A program made the translations under genes and the position numbers. The notes under the pieces are model-generated. The model was not told where the DNA came from. It searched no databases and saw only the letters and a list, made by a program, of their open reading frames with translations. A stretch of 64,000 nt of DNA from Candidatus Formimonas warabiya (GTDB taxonomy: Bacteria > Bacillota > Dehalobacteriia > Dehalobacteriales > Dehalobacteriaceae): the NCBI RefSeq assembly GCF_002777255.1, contig NZ_CP017634.1:4414903-4478902 (forward strand). Reading direction: 5' to 3'. This document shows, one piece after another, positions 1-8,800 of the stretch (position 1 is the first letter of the stretch; every line of letters begins with the position of its first letter).

Positions 1-69
1 AATAGATACCTGACATCTCTCCGGTTGAGTATGGAGTGCCCTAAACATCAATTGTCCTTTTAAATAAAT

Positions 70-390
70 TTATTTTGTTATTTGCAATGTCTCAAGAAAA
101 TGCTGGAGCGCTTCCCGCTGGGTAGGGGTAAGCCTTTTGACGATCTCGATAATACTCCGAATATCAGGCGGTATGTCCGGAAGATCTTCAGCAAAGAATT
201 CCGCCCATGAGATATTTAATGCCTGAAGTATTTTTTCGAGAGTATGAACCGTTGGTTGTTTTTTGCCTAATTCTATGTCGCTTAATCCAGCCTGGGAAAC
301 GCCGGAGAGTTTTGCAAGTTTATATTGGCTTATGTTTTGCTGGTTTCTCAAGTTTACTAACTTTCCCGAAATATTCAAAATATCCACCAC
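70..390 (-). CDS. XRE-family HTH transcriptional regulator
   Basis: Cytoplasmic DNA-binding regulator of about 106 aa. Residues 10-65 form a Cro/CI-type helix-turn-helix, with the typical QYKLAKLSGVSQAGLSDIE recognition region and the K-Q-P-T wing. The remaining 40 residues are short and helical with no recognisable ligand domain. The GTG at 390 touches the AGGTGG Shine-Dalgarno, so the TTG at 381 (8 nt from it) may be the real start. It is divergent from another XRE gene at 508, and a GCGATATAT-type half site lies near each start, which suggests mutual or self regulation. The target is unknown. Confidence 0.85.
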   Translation of the reverse strand: MVDILNISGKLVNLRNQQNISQYKLAKLSGVSQAGLSDIELGKKQPTVHTLEKILQALNISWAEFFAEDLPDIPPDIRSIIEIVKRLTPTQREALQHFLETLQITK

Positions 391-396
391 CTAAAA

Positions 397-485
397 ATAT
401 ATCGCTATAGCTATATTATCATATGTACTTTTTTCTTTAAATAATCGTTAGAGTTATTGACTATATATAACTAAGGCGATATATT
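397..485 (+). promoter_or_regulatory. Promoter and inverted operator half-sites between the divergent XRE genes
   Basis: A good sigma-A promoter for the gene at 508 is visible: TTGACT (457-462), 17-nt spacer, TATATT (480-485). The sequence GCGATATAT (476-484) overlaps the -10, and its reverse complement ATATATCGC lies at 397-405 next to the start of the opposite gene. This is the arrangement expected for an XRE repressor controlling both promoters. Operator function is inferred. Confidence 0.5.
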
Positions 486-507
486 ATAAATAGCGGAGGT
501 GATATAA

Positions 508-714
508 ATGTTTGCAATTAGGCTTAAGAGGTCCCGCACAAGCCATGGATGGAGCCAAGGGTATTTAGCTGAACTATCGGGGGTATCTCAGGCATATATA
601 AGTGAGCTTGAGGCAGGAGAAAAACAACCTACTTTGCCGATTGTTGAAAAACTTGCCAAGGCTCTGGGGGTACATATAGCAGAGTTACTTGAGGAAGAAG
701 CTGAAGATGGTTGA
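508..714 (+). CDS. Small XRE-family HTH regulator
   Basis: A 68-aa protein that is almost entirely one helix-turn-helix (residues 3-60; GYLAELSGVSQAYISELE) and closely resembles the HTH of the divergent gene at 70-390. The ribosome site GCGGAGGTGATATAA precedes the ATG at 508. It ends in an acidic tail (EEEAEDG). No partner toxin or phage gene is adjacent, so it is probably a stand-alone repressor of the Cro/SinR size class. Confidence 0.85.
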   Translation: MFAIRLKRSRTSHGWSQGYLAELSGVSQAYISELEAGEKQPTLPIVEKLAKALGVHIAELLEEEAEDG

Positions 715-781
715 TCAATTTATTCCAAGATATATGAAGAAGGCCTGGTATGAGACAAAGTAATCCCAAAACAAGCATTCT

Positions 782-812
782 CGAAATGATATCCTGGAAA
801 CTTATCATTTCG
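782..812. terminator. Hairpin after the XRE gene
   Basis: CGAAATGATA (782-791) pairs perfectly with TATCATTTCG (803-812) over an 11-nt loop. T-rich sequence follows about 15 nt later. It probably ends the 508-714 transcript. The rest of 715-1081 holds only the GTATAC operator described separately. Confidence 0.45.
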
Positions 813-992
813 CATCTTTGAGAGTTTTTGTTTGTTTTTTCGGTTATCCTCTTTTTTAGTCTTTTCCTTGGTATCCCAAAAAGCCTGATAATGTCCCGAA
901 AAAATTTTTTCCTCTTACCCGTCAATTTCATCGTTAGTAAAAAAGTTGGGTGTGTTTAAACATATTCATCATATCGCTTATTATTGTGCGTA

Positions 993-1006
993 GTATACAA
1001 GTATAC
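993..1006. promoter_or_regulatory. Paired GTATAC operator upstream of the first isochorismatase gene
   Basis: GTATAC (993-998) and GTATAC (1001-1006) are separated by AA. Each hexamer is self-palindromic. Motifs with a GTATAC core are common operators of GntR-type regulators. The same hexamer pair recurs at 2488-2509 ahead of the transporter genes, so the two units may share a regulator, which is not encoded in the window. Confidence 0.45.
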
Positions 1007-1081
1007 AACATAAATTTGTTTTCATTGACCAGTTATCCGGTTAATCAGGATACAGGTAATAAACAAAACGGAGGTATAAAA

Positions 1082-1714
1082 ATGAAACAAGACGACTTGC
1101 AACAAATCTATCAGCGGGCTCAGTTGGGGTACCGTATCGGCTTTGGTGAGATGCCTGCCGTAGTGGTTGTGGATTTCTGCAAGGGATTTACCGACCCTTC
1201 CTATCCCCTGGGCGGAGATTTCAGCAAAGAGTTGGCCGCCACAGTAAAGCTTCTGAAGCTGGCGCGCAGCAAAAATATGCCGGTCGTGTTCACCACAGTC
1301 GGCTATCAGGCGCATTTGAAAGACGACGGCATCTGGTCGAAAAAGATTACCAGCCACAAACATCTGATGTTAAACAGCGAATTCATAGAGATTGATGGCA
1401 GGCTGAGCGTGGACCCGGAGTACGATACTGTGCTGATCAAAAAAGGCGCATCAGCCTTCTTTGGTACAAATTTAATTTCCATACTGATTTCTCAGGGTGT
1501 GGATACTGTCATCGTAGCCGGAGTCACTACCAGCGGCTGCGTTCGTGCTACAGTTGTGGACGCCTGCCAGTTCGGCTTCAGGACAATCGTCCCGGCTGAT
1601 TGTGTCGGCGACCGCGCTGAGGCACCGCATCTGGCAAACTTGTTTGATATCGACAGTAAATACAGTGACGTAATGTCACTGAACGAGGTGCTTGAGCGCC
1701 TAGCCGCCTATTAG
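1082..1714 (+). CDS. Isochorismatase-family cysteine hydrolase (N-carbamoylsarcosine amidase-like)
   Basis: A cytoplasmic amidohydrolase of 210 aa. The family triad is visible: Asp31 in VVVDFCKGF, Lys120/121 in LIKKGASAFFGTNL, and the nucleophile Cys153 in TTSGCVRA. The FFGTNL segment and the overall length fit the N-carbamoylsarcosine/N-carbamoylputrescine branch better than true isochorismatases. The start is set by GGAGG just upstream of the ATG at 1082; a longer frame back to 950 lacks a ribosome site. The next gene is a paralogue, and a sodium symporter follows, so an imported amide or ureido compound is a likely substrate. The exact substrate cannot be read from the sequence. Confidence 0.85.
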   Translation: MKQDDLQQIYQRAQLGYRIGFGEMPAVVVVDFCKGFTDPSYPLGGDFSKELAATVKLLKLARSKNMPVVFTTVGYQAHLKDDGIWSKKITSHKHLMLNSEFIEIDGRLSVDPEYDTVLIKKGASAFFGTNLISILISQGVDTVIVAGVTTSGCVRATVVDACQFGFRTIVPADCVGDRAEAPHLANLFDIDSKYSDVMSLNEVLERLAAY

Positions 1715-1764
1715 ACCGAAGGGGCCAAGACACGCTGGAAGGCCAGAAGAAAAGGAGAGAAAAA

Positions 1765-2406
1765 ATGTTGAATAATAGTATTCAGGATTTATATAAAAAA
1801 TCCGGTATGAGCGGACGCGTAGGCTTTGGTAAAAGGCCGGCTATTTTGGTTGTCGATTTTGTGCAGGGTTTTACCTCCAAGGCCGGCTCGCCATTTGGCA
1901 GCGATTATATGGATAGCCACCTGGCGCACACGAGAGAACTTCTAGACGCGGCGCGGGTCAAGGATCTGCCCGTGGTTTTTTCCACGGAGGCATTCAGCGA
2001 CAACATGAAAGATGCGGCGATCTGGTACAGCAAAATGCCCGGACTGAAACATCTGAAGATGAATGCGCCCAGTATGGAGGTGGATCACCGCCTCGGATAC
2101 GATCCCAAGCGCGAGGTACTGCTGCTGAAAAAGACCGCCTCACCTTTCTTCGGCACAAATCTGGTCTCGATCTTTGTTTCCCAAAGGGTGGATACGGTAA
2201 TAGTCACCGGTTGCACTACCAGCGGCTGCGTTCGTGCCGCAGTGAGTGATTCCTGCGCCTTTGGGTTCCGCACCATTATTGTACCCGAGTGCGTTGCCGA
2301 CCGTGCTGAAGGGCCACATAATGCCAATATGCTGGATATGGGGGGCAAATACGGCGACATAGTCGGGCTTTCGGATGTGCTCAGGTATATCGGTTCTCTA
2401 TCATAA
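1765..2406 (+). CDS. Isochorismatase-family cysteine hydrolase, paralogue of the upstream gene
   Basis: A 213-aa paralogue of the preceding gene that conserves the triad motifs: LVVDFVQGF (Asp), LLKKTASPFFGTNL (Lys) and TTSGCVRA (Cys). AAGGAGAG precedes the ATG at 1765, 50 bases after the first gene, so both are probably cotranscribed. The two proteins diverge most in the N-terminal 20 residues and between the Asp and Lys motifs. They could form a hetero-oligomer or act on successive ureido/amide intermediates. Neither option is provable here. Confidence 0.85.
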   Translation: MLNNSIQDLYKKSGMSGRVGFGKRPAILVVDFVQGFTSKAGSPFGSDYMDSHLAHTRELLDAARVKDLPVVFSTEAFSDNMKDAAIWYSKMPGLKHLKMNAPSMEVDHRLGYDPKREVLLLKKTASPFFGTNLVSIFVSQRVDTVIVTGCTTSGCVRAAVSDSCAFGFRTIIVPECVADRAEGPHNANMLDMGGKYGDIVGLSDVLRYIGSLS

Positions 2407-2487
2407 TTCTGGCTTTTATTGAAAATTCATTTGAGGGGAGGGTTGAGATTATTCTGTAGAAAGGAGGGTAGATTCTGTTAAATTTCT

Positions 2488-2509
2488 GTATACATGAATA
2501 TAAGTATAC
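2488..2509. promoter_or_regulatory. Second GTATAC pair, upstream of the symporter genes
   Basis: GTATAC occurs at 2488-2493 and 2504-2509, with centres 16 bp apart. It mirrors the operator at 993-1006 with different spacing. It lies about 80 bp ahead of the small membrane gene and is a likely regulator site. Confidence 0.4.
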
Positions 2510-2586
2510 ATAATTTGATATCTATTAAAAGTTTTATTGCATTAAGAGTTGGCGCCTAAAAGGAAAAAAATAGGAGGTGTTCAAAT

Positions 2587-2817
2587 ATGTTTGATTACAG
2601 CTGGAGAATTTGGCCAAAAACTAAGAGAGGGAAAATGTGGGGTTCAATATTTACCCTATTTTGGATTTTCTTTATTTTCTTTCCTTGGGGAAAACTCGGC
2701 GTGGAGCCTTTAGCTTTTGGCTGGCTGCCAAATTGGCTGCTCGTGCTAATGGTTGTGCAGGTTATATATTTGACATTATGGTGGGTATTTATGAGGGAAA
2801 AGGAAAAAGAACTGTAA
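2587..2817 (+). CDS. Small two-helix membrane protein paired with a symporter
   Basis: A 76-aa protein with two hydrophobic helices (about residues 15-35 and 43-70) and a charged C-terminus (REKEKEL). AGGAGGTG precedes the ATG. Small membrane proteins of this size often sit directly upstream of sodium:solute symporter genes (DUF3311-like, or YhdT next to PanF) and are thought to be accessory subunits. A second such pair is at 39539-41450. No domain is confidently recognised. Confidence 0.7.
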   Translation: MFDYSWRIWPKTKRGKMWGSIFTLFWIFFIFFPWGKLGVEPLAFGWLPNWLLVLMVVQVIYLTLWWVFMREKEKEL

Positions 2818-2911
2818 TATAAAGCAATTGTGGCACAGGCATTAGAAAAAAATAAACAAAATAGCTTCACTGAAAACCTTATAAAAACAATGATACGGGG
2901 AGGGATTGATG

Positions 2912-4435
2912 ATGAGTAGTACCACCATCGCATTACTTACAGTTACTGTTATCTATATTCTAATAATGTTAAGTATTGCATATATGGCTAATAAACGGGC
3001 TAAATCAGAAATAACGGATTATTTTGTTGGTTCGGGATCTTTTGGTACACTAGTTATTTTTTGGACGCTTTACGCCACACTTTTTAGCGCATGGACTTTT
3101 TTGGGGATGGCGGGAGGCGGATTTAAGCAAGGCCTGGGCTGGTGGGTACTAGCCTTAGCTGATATGAGCCTGGGATTTACCGGCCTTTATTTCGGCTCAC
3201 GCCTATGGGTACTGGCACAAAAAAATAAGTATGTAACACCATCAGACTTTCTATCTGATCGGTATCAAAGCAATTTTGTCCGTTATTTAGTAGCAATAAT
3301 GTCGTTAATTGCGGTTATTCCCCACGTTAGTATTCAAATTACTGGAATTGGAACTATTTACGAAGGTCTATCCCAAGGACAAATTTCTTTTAATACCGGT
3401 TTAGTTGTATTTCTCATCTTACTTACCATTACAACTGTCGTTGGCTTAAGATCGGTCGCCTGGTCGGATGTGTTACAAGGCATAATACTTTTTGTAGCCT
3501 TATGGATCGCCATGTTTAGTATCCTGGCATCGTCCGATGTAGGCGGGCTTACTTCGGTAGTACAAAAAATAATGAACACAAAACCGGAGTTATTGGGATT
3601 TCCGGGAGGAGGCGGATACTTTACCCAGAAAAACTGGATTGCCTGGTTCTTTATGCTGGGGCCGGCCATTGTTACCTATCCCCAAATGATTGTAAAATAT
3701 TTTGGGGCAAAAAACTTGTTTGTTGTTTCAAATACATCTAAATTAATGCCGTATGCCATTCCATTAACAACTTTTCCAGTAGTTTTTTGCGGTTTGATTG
3801 GAGCTGCTGTCCTGCCGGAGCTTAGCAACCCTGATATGGTTATTCCCACCTTGCTGGCCACATACGTCCATCCAGCTGTAGCATCCATTTTAGGAATGGG
3901 AGCAATTGCAGCCGCTATGTCAACCGTAAGTGCCATTATGCTGGTAGCTTCTTCTATATTAATCAAAGATGTGATAGCCAGAATAAATCCTGATATGCCG
4001 GAAAAAAGACTGGTTTTCTGGGGCAGAGTATGTGTGATGTTCTGGGTGGGAGTTTGCTTGGTCCTGGGAATATGGAATCCAACCATGATTGCTTTAATGG
4101 GGGCTTACGCTCTTAGGGCAACCGGTTTAGCCTTTTTCATTCCTATTCTTGGGGCCCTTTTCTGGCCACGATCCACTAAGCAAGGGGTATGCGCAGCTAT
4201 GGTTACGGGTTTTGTGGTTGGCGCTTTGACTTCATTTGTTTGGCCCACACCTTTTGGTTTTGATGCGGTATATTGGGGCTTTGCCGCGGAAGCCATAGTT
4301 TATTTTGCGGTTTCTTACGCTACAGCACCGCCTCCGGAGGCCCACTTGCGCCGGTTTTTTGATGATGTCGATGAAGCACTTAGCAAAACAAGAATAAAAG
4401 TTGCACAGGAAAAGCCAAGCGAGATTAAACTATAA
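2912..4435 (+). CDS. Sodium:solute symporter (SSS family)
   Basis: An inner-membrane transporter of about 507 aa with 12-13 predicted helices. Family features include the GSGSFGTLVIFWTLYATLFSAWTF region of the first core helices (sodium-site Ala/Ser pattern) and the AAAMSTVSAIMLVASS stretch that forms the second half of the sodium site in the LeuT-fold SSS family. GGGGAGG lies 8 nt before the ATG at 2912; ATG 2909 and TTG 2906 are alternatives. Following the isochorismatase pair, it probably imports their substrate (organic acid, amide or ureide). It ends before a terminator at 4504. Confidence 0.85.
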   Translation: MSSTTIALLTVTVIYILIMLSIAYMANKRAKSEITDYFVGSGSFGTLVIFWTLYATLFSAWTFLGMAGGGFKQGLGWWVLALADMSLGFTGLYFGSRLWVLAQKNKYVTPSDFLSDRYQSNFVRYLVAIMSLIAVIPHVSIQITGIGTIYEGLSQGQISFNTGLVVFLILLTITTVVGLRSVAWSDVLQGIILFVALWIAMFSILASSDVGGLTSVVQKIMNTKPELLGFPGGGGYFTQKNWIAWFFMLGPAIVTYPQMIVKYFGAKNLFVVSNTSKLMPYAIPLTTFPVVFCGLIGAAVLPELSNPDMVIPTLLATYVHPAVASILGMGAIAAAMSTVSAIMLVASSILIKDVIARINPDMPEKRLVFWGRVCVMFWVGVCLVLGIWNPTMIALMGAYALRATGLAFFIPILGALFWPRSTKQGVCAAMVTGFVVGALTSFVWPTPFGFDAVYWGFAAEAIVYFAVSYATAPPPEAHLRRFFDDVDEALSKTRIKVAQEKPSEIKL

Positions 4436-4503
4436 ATCGTAGATCCTTTGATTTTACCTGATTAAACAAATAAGCTAAAACCGGAAAGAGAATTAACTTT
4501 CCT

Positions 4504-4542
4504 CAAAAAAACGCCTAAACTAAAATGTTTATGCGTTTTTTT
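4504..4542 (+). terminator. Rho-independent terminator after the symporter
   Basis: AAAAAACGC-c-TAAAC pairs with GTTTA-t-GCGTTTTTT around a TAAAAT loop, giving a stem followed by a T-run. Confidence 0.75.
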
Positions 4543-5082
4543 GCATTAAAACTCAACCTACTATCTCGCCAGTCCAGAGGATAAAAATATCATCTGTGGC
4601 AACTTCACAATATTTTTTGGTTCGCTATATTTGTGAGAATTCCTGTTAGATTGAACTAAGCAAAAGACCTTACAATATGGTAACAGTCAGACTGAGTTCT
4701 ACAGCATTTTGAAAACCGTCGTTCAGCGTTTTCTCCAGTCAACTGATGTAGTTTTGCGTGCTCCGGAAAAATTTAGATTATATCAAATATGCTATAATCG
4801 GGTGGTTATGATTACCTAGTATAAAAAGTTTACTATAAACTAAAATTTAAGCTATTTTTTAAAAAATTTTAGTAAAATAAAGGAAAAATTTAGATTATAT
4901 CGAATATGATATATACTCAAGCTAGAACCTAATTGTTTCATGATTTTCCAAAAAAAGGTCTTTGGCATTGTGTAAAATGTGAATCGCCAAATCAAAACTG
5001 ACATCATAAGCACATTGTTTTGGATTAAATTAAACCTTTTCAGTCAAATTAGAGCTGCTTTACCATATAAAAGTTAGATTAC
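4543..5082. other. Gene-free stretch with an AT-rich direct repeat
   Basis: I see no credible gene. The notable content is a roughly 32-bp direct repeat at 4765-4796 and 4882-4913 (GGAAAAATTTAGATTATATC core, two mismatches), listed separately. Together with the fragments just downstream it looks like mobile-element debris. Confidence 0.5.
4765..4913. repeat. Pair of 32-bp direct repeats, 117 bp apart
   Basis: Copies at 4765-4796 and 4882-4913 share GGAAAAATTTAGATTATATC followed by an AATATG/AATATGA tail, differing at two positions. The spacer is very AT-rich. They may flank a lost insertion, or be iterated binding sites of a vanished element. Confidence 0.45.
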
Positions 5083-5225
5083 CTAGTCACATTGAAAGAG
5101 AAGAAGCAGCTGGGTTGTTTCCATGGCACCAGCGTATTTTAATCGGGTCTGAATGTAATCCTTTAGTTCTTCTTTCTTCAAGCCCTGCAAGTGATATTTT
5201 ACAGAAATGGGCCTGTTCCCACCGG
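5083..5225 (-). pseudogene. Fragment of an ExeA/TniB-like AAA ATPase
   Basis: On the minus strand the peptide ISVKYHLQGLKKEEL...YIQTRLKYAGA resembles the sensor/lid part of ExeA-type transposition ATPases, which carry an RxxxYHLxxL-xxEE-xxYI-xxRLxxAG pattern. No Walker motifs remain and both ends are lost. At about 5210-5225 the similarity stops where a plus-strand recombinase fragment begins, so this is a junction of two decayed elements. Confidence 0.4.
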
Positions 5226-5400
5226 GTTGACCGCGCCGCAGTTCAAACCTCGCGCATTTGATTTTCGGCACCACTTCGCATATGCAAACCTGAACCGCTG
5301 GGCTGAGCAAGGCAAAGACGTCAACGTAATGTTGGCGTTTTTAATAAGGTATATGGGGCAGCCAGTGGCAACACTGTGGCATCCTATAGGAATTGCCTAA
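5215..5400 (+). pseudogene. C-terminal fragment of a tyrosine recombinase
   Basis: The segment PRAFDFRHHFAYANLNRW..GKDVNVMLAFLIRYMG matches the tyrosine-recombinase signature around the second catalytic Arg: DFRHTFA, a helix with W and GKD, then YxGH. The HxxR Arg-His pair is present, but the frame breaks at the point where the GH and catalytic Tyr should follow, and the N-terminal half is missing. It is a dead integrase/transposase remnant. Confidence 0.5.
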
Positions 5401-5805
5401 ATCGTTACGTTGACTGCCTTGAGTCAGAAAAGGACGCCAAACGTAAAGACATCAGCCTTAAAATGCTTGTTAGGGAAAACATTACGGGATCCGTTCTTTG
5501 TTTGGGTTTTAAGGCATCAAGACCAGGACGGAGATAGTCAGAGTACCATGAGGAAATGGTCTTTGGTGAATAATTAGATAATGGGTATCCGGTTTGGTAT
5601 CCGTTTGAAAAGAAAAGAGGTGGTTTCAGGCATATGCGGCGGATCTAACGGCAGGGTTAGCCTTGTTCCCGGCAAACAAAAACGAGGCTGAAAATGGAGT
5701 TGCCGTCTCCAGAATAACAGGCTGCAAAAACTAAGGGGGCTTAAATTATTGGGGCAAAAGATGCAATTCTGGGATAAAATGTAATTCTGGGGGAGGATGG
5801 TACGA
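5401..5805. other. Gene-free stretch before the protease
   Basis: No convincing coding frame, promoter or structured RNA was recognised. It may continue the decayed mobile element. The protease ribosome site (GGGGGAGG) ends it. Confidence 0.4.
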
Positions 5806-8800
5806 ATGAAATCAAAAAAATATCAGCACTTAATCCTTTGCGCTATTTTTTTGTTATTATGCCTTATCGGAGTTACCGCTGCTTTTGCAGATGAGCTGGG
5901 CTTATCTGCTGCTTCATATAAGGTGGAATTCCTTTGGACCGACGGCGTAACCGTGATGGGCACACTGGACGTTAAAGACGGCGACTGTCTCGACGAAGCA
6001 GATATACCTGCAATCGACGCCAGCGGCACCAAAATCGTTACGAGCTGGCTTTTAGCGGATAGCGGCGAACCGTTCGATCTGCAAACGCCCATCCAACAGG
6101 ACTACAGCCTGAAGCCCGGGGAAGTAGAGGATTATGTCCCGGAGACTCCTCTCGGCCTTATGCTGGACGAGCAGTCAGGTGATGCCGGCGTGGTGAGCGA
6201 TGTTTATGGGGAAGTAGAGGATTATGTCCCGGAGGCTCCTCCCGGCCTTATGCTAGAGGAGCAGTCAGGTGATGTCAGCGTGGTGAGCTATGTTTACCTC
6301 ATCACGGACAGGGAAATTGAGATCGGCTTCGATACGCCGATACTCGACTCCGCCGCTGCTGCCGCCACCTTTAAGGTTACGGTAGACGGCGAGGAAGTGG
6401 ATTATGACTACCTCTCATATTTCGATTTTGGCTCTTATGAAACTGCGCCGGCGGTCAATATCCGCTTAAAGGATCCGCTGAATGTGGGTACGTTGAGTGG
6501 ACGGACGGGAACCGCCGTGACGCCGAACTCGGGTACTTACACTACGCTTGGCCCTGCTGCCGCTGAACGGGTGAAGGTTGTCCTGATTGCCACCAGTGCG
6601 GAAACACAGGCCGTCTGGAAACCCTTCTACACCTATAGGCAAATAGGCCAAAAATCCAAAATCCATGCCACCGGCAACGCGGCTAACGGTACACTTGCTG
6701 CAAACGACTCGATCAAAGGCGTCGCCTATAACGGTGAGTACGTAATCAATTTCTGCGGCGAGGGCATCAACAAGATGACGGGCCGTGCGGAATTGCTGAC
6801 TCAAAATGCCGTGGAAGCGGGTCTCTGCGTAAAGATTGTGGGCACGGATCAATCCGTGTACCAGGCTCCGGAATACCGTGAACTATATGTGTCCGGTGAA
6901 ACCACCGACGCTTTTACCCGCACCCACATCGCCGGCACCTTGGATAAGCCGATCATCGTCACCACCGCTGATGATGTGATGCGTCAGGCCAGTACCGGCG
7001 AGATGGACAGGCCCAAAAGCGACCTCTTCTATATGGGCGAGGCGTTCGCGCGGCTGTTCTGGACGCTGGGTGTGGTGGAAGGCTGCCCGCGCACCCCCAG
7101 GAGTTTTATGAACGATTACGACGACTATAATTACGCGAAGCATATTGAGGATGCCTACAACCATGCCAAGGCCAACAATATGTGGGGTAATGGCACCACT
7201 AAGATGATGGAAAGCGCGGAGGATTACTTTACCTATGCCGCCATGGTGTGGTATGAATTTATCCCGGAATCTGCGGACGGCGCATGGCATTCCGAAGCCT
7301 TCCCGGTCAACACCCGTGAAGAGCTGAAAAGGTATGACCCGGATCTGTTCCGGCCGATGTGTGGTATATTCGGCGAATGGGAATATTTCTCCGGCCTCTC
7401 CAACCAGACCGCGGGCTTTGACACCGGCAGAGACGGCGTGCGGTCCGGCATGCCCTGGTTCTGGCATACCCAGGCGGATAATTACAACATCGACGGCGAA
7501 GAGTATGAAGAGCTGGAGATTGAGCACGTCTGGGTGATTTCCAGCAGCGAGGTCGAGGTTAAGTTCAACCGCGAGATTAAGGATATGACCGCGGCCTGTA
7601 CCTCCAGTAACTGGCAGATAGAACGGAGCCTGGACGGCGGCGCCACCTGGACCCCCCTCAGCACCAACATCAGGGGAAGCTATTTATGGAAAGCCATTAC
7701 CCTGTCGGCATCCAATCTGACCACCGGTACTTTCGGTGAGGGCTTCTCGGGCTTTACCCAGGAGGACCTCGATGAGCGCAGCGTGGCCAATGGCGGCTGG
7801 ATACCGAATAGTCAGCAGCCCAGCGCCACCGCTCTGAAAAAGGGCGAATTTGTCGGTGTGGATGATGCGGTAGCGCGGGGCGCCGGCATCAACGGCATGA
7901 TCAGAGTGCGATTCCTGGACAACACGCCCATCCGCGACTGGGACGGTAATGCACTAGCGAGCGATAATTACGGGGCGGAATTCCATCCCTGGGTAGGCAA
8001 TGTCTACCGCAGCCCGCTCACCGGCGTTTACATTTACGCCGATACCGGGGTGTCGAAAAAGACGATTGAATTGGCGGGCTACTATTATGACTCCCAATGC
8101 GCCAATAACCAAACCATTACTTACCCCAACGCCTCCGGCGGAGCCCTCACCCCCGTCACGTTTGACCGGGTTGGCCAAAGGATTGCCGACTACGCCACAA
8201 GACAAAACGGCGGCATGAAGATCATCGCCGAAGGCCAGCATGCCATGCAGCAGTCGAGAAACCAGGAAAACAGCTCTTATCATAATGCTCTGTATGTGGA
8301 AGGCTGGGGCGGCACCAAATTCCAGGATGAAGCGGTCAATATAGAGCGCGACTACAGCTTAACCAGATACAAGAATGAGTTCCTCCTCTACCATGAAGGC
8401 GGGCACGGTGTAGACAGCTACACGGGCGGCAGCAGCTATGCTCCCTTTGTGTACACCGATATCACCTCTGCACATAACGCTGCGACCAGCTACGAGAATG
8501 GCCGGAGATGGTATGACGTTAACAATGTGGGCGCTTATTTGTCCTCCCGGGGCGAGTACGTCTCCACCGGCTCCACCTACTGGCATGGCACGATGCGCCA
8601 ATCCAAGGACGGCACCAATGACGGCACCTGGACGCCCATCTGTAACCGTTGGACATTCTGGCGTTACGACCCATTTGGCTTCGAAGCCTTTAAGCGGCTC
8701 TACTTCGACGGCGATCTGGGCCTGTGGTACTGTGACGAAAACGGCGTTCCCCAATTCGGCAACCCCGAATACAGAGTGCTGCCCGGCGACTGGAAGTATC

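Noticed and set aside
4765..4913. CRISPR array
   Set aside because: Only two repeat units, no regular spacers and no cas gene; the window shows no array elsewhere.
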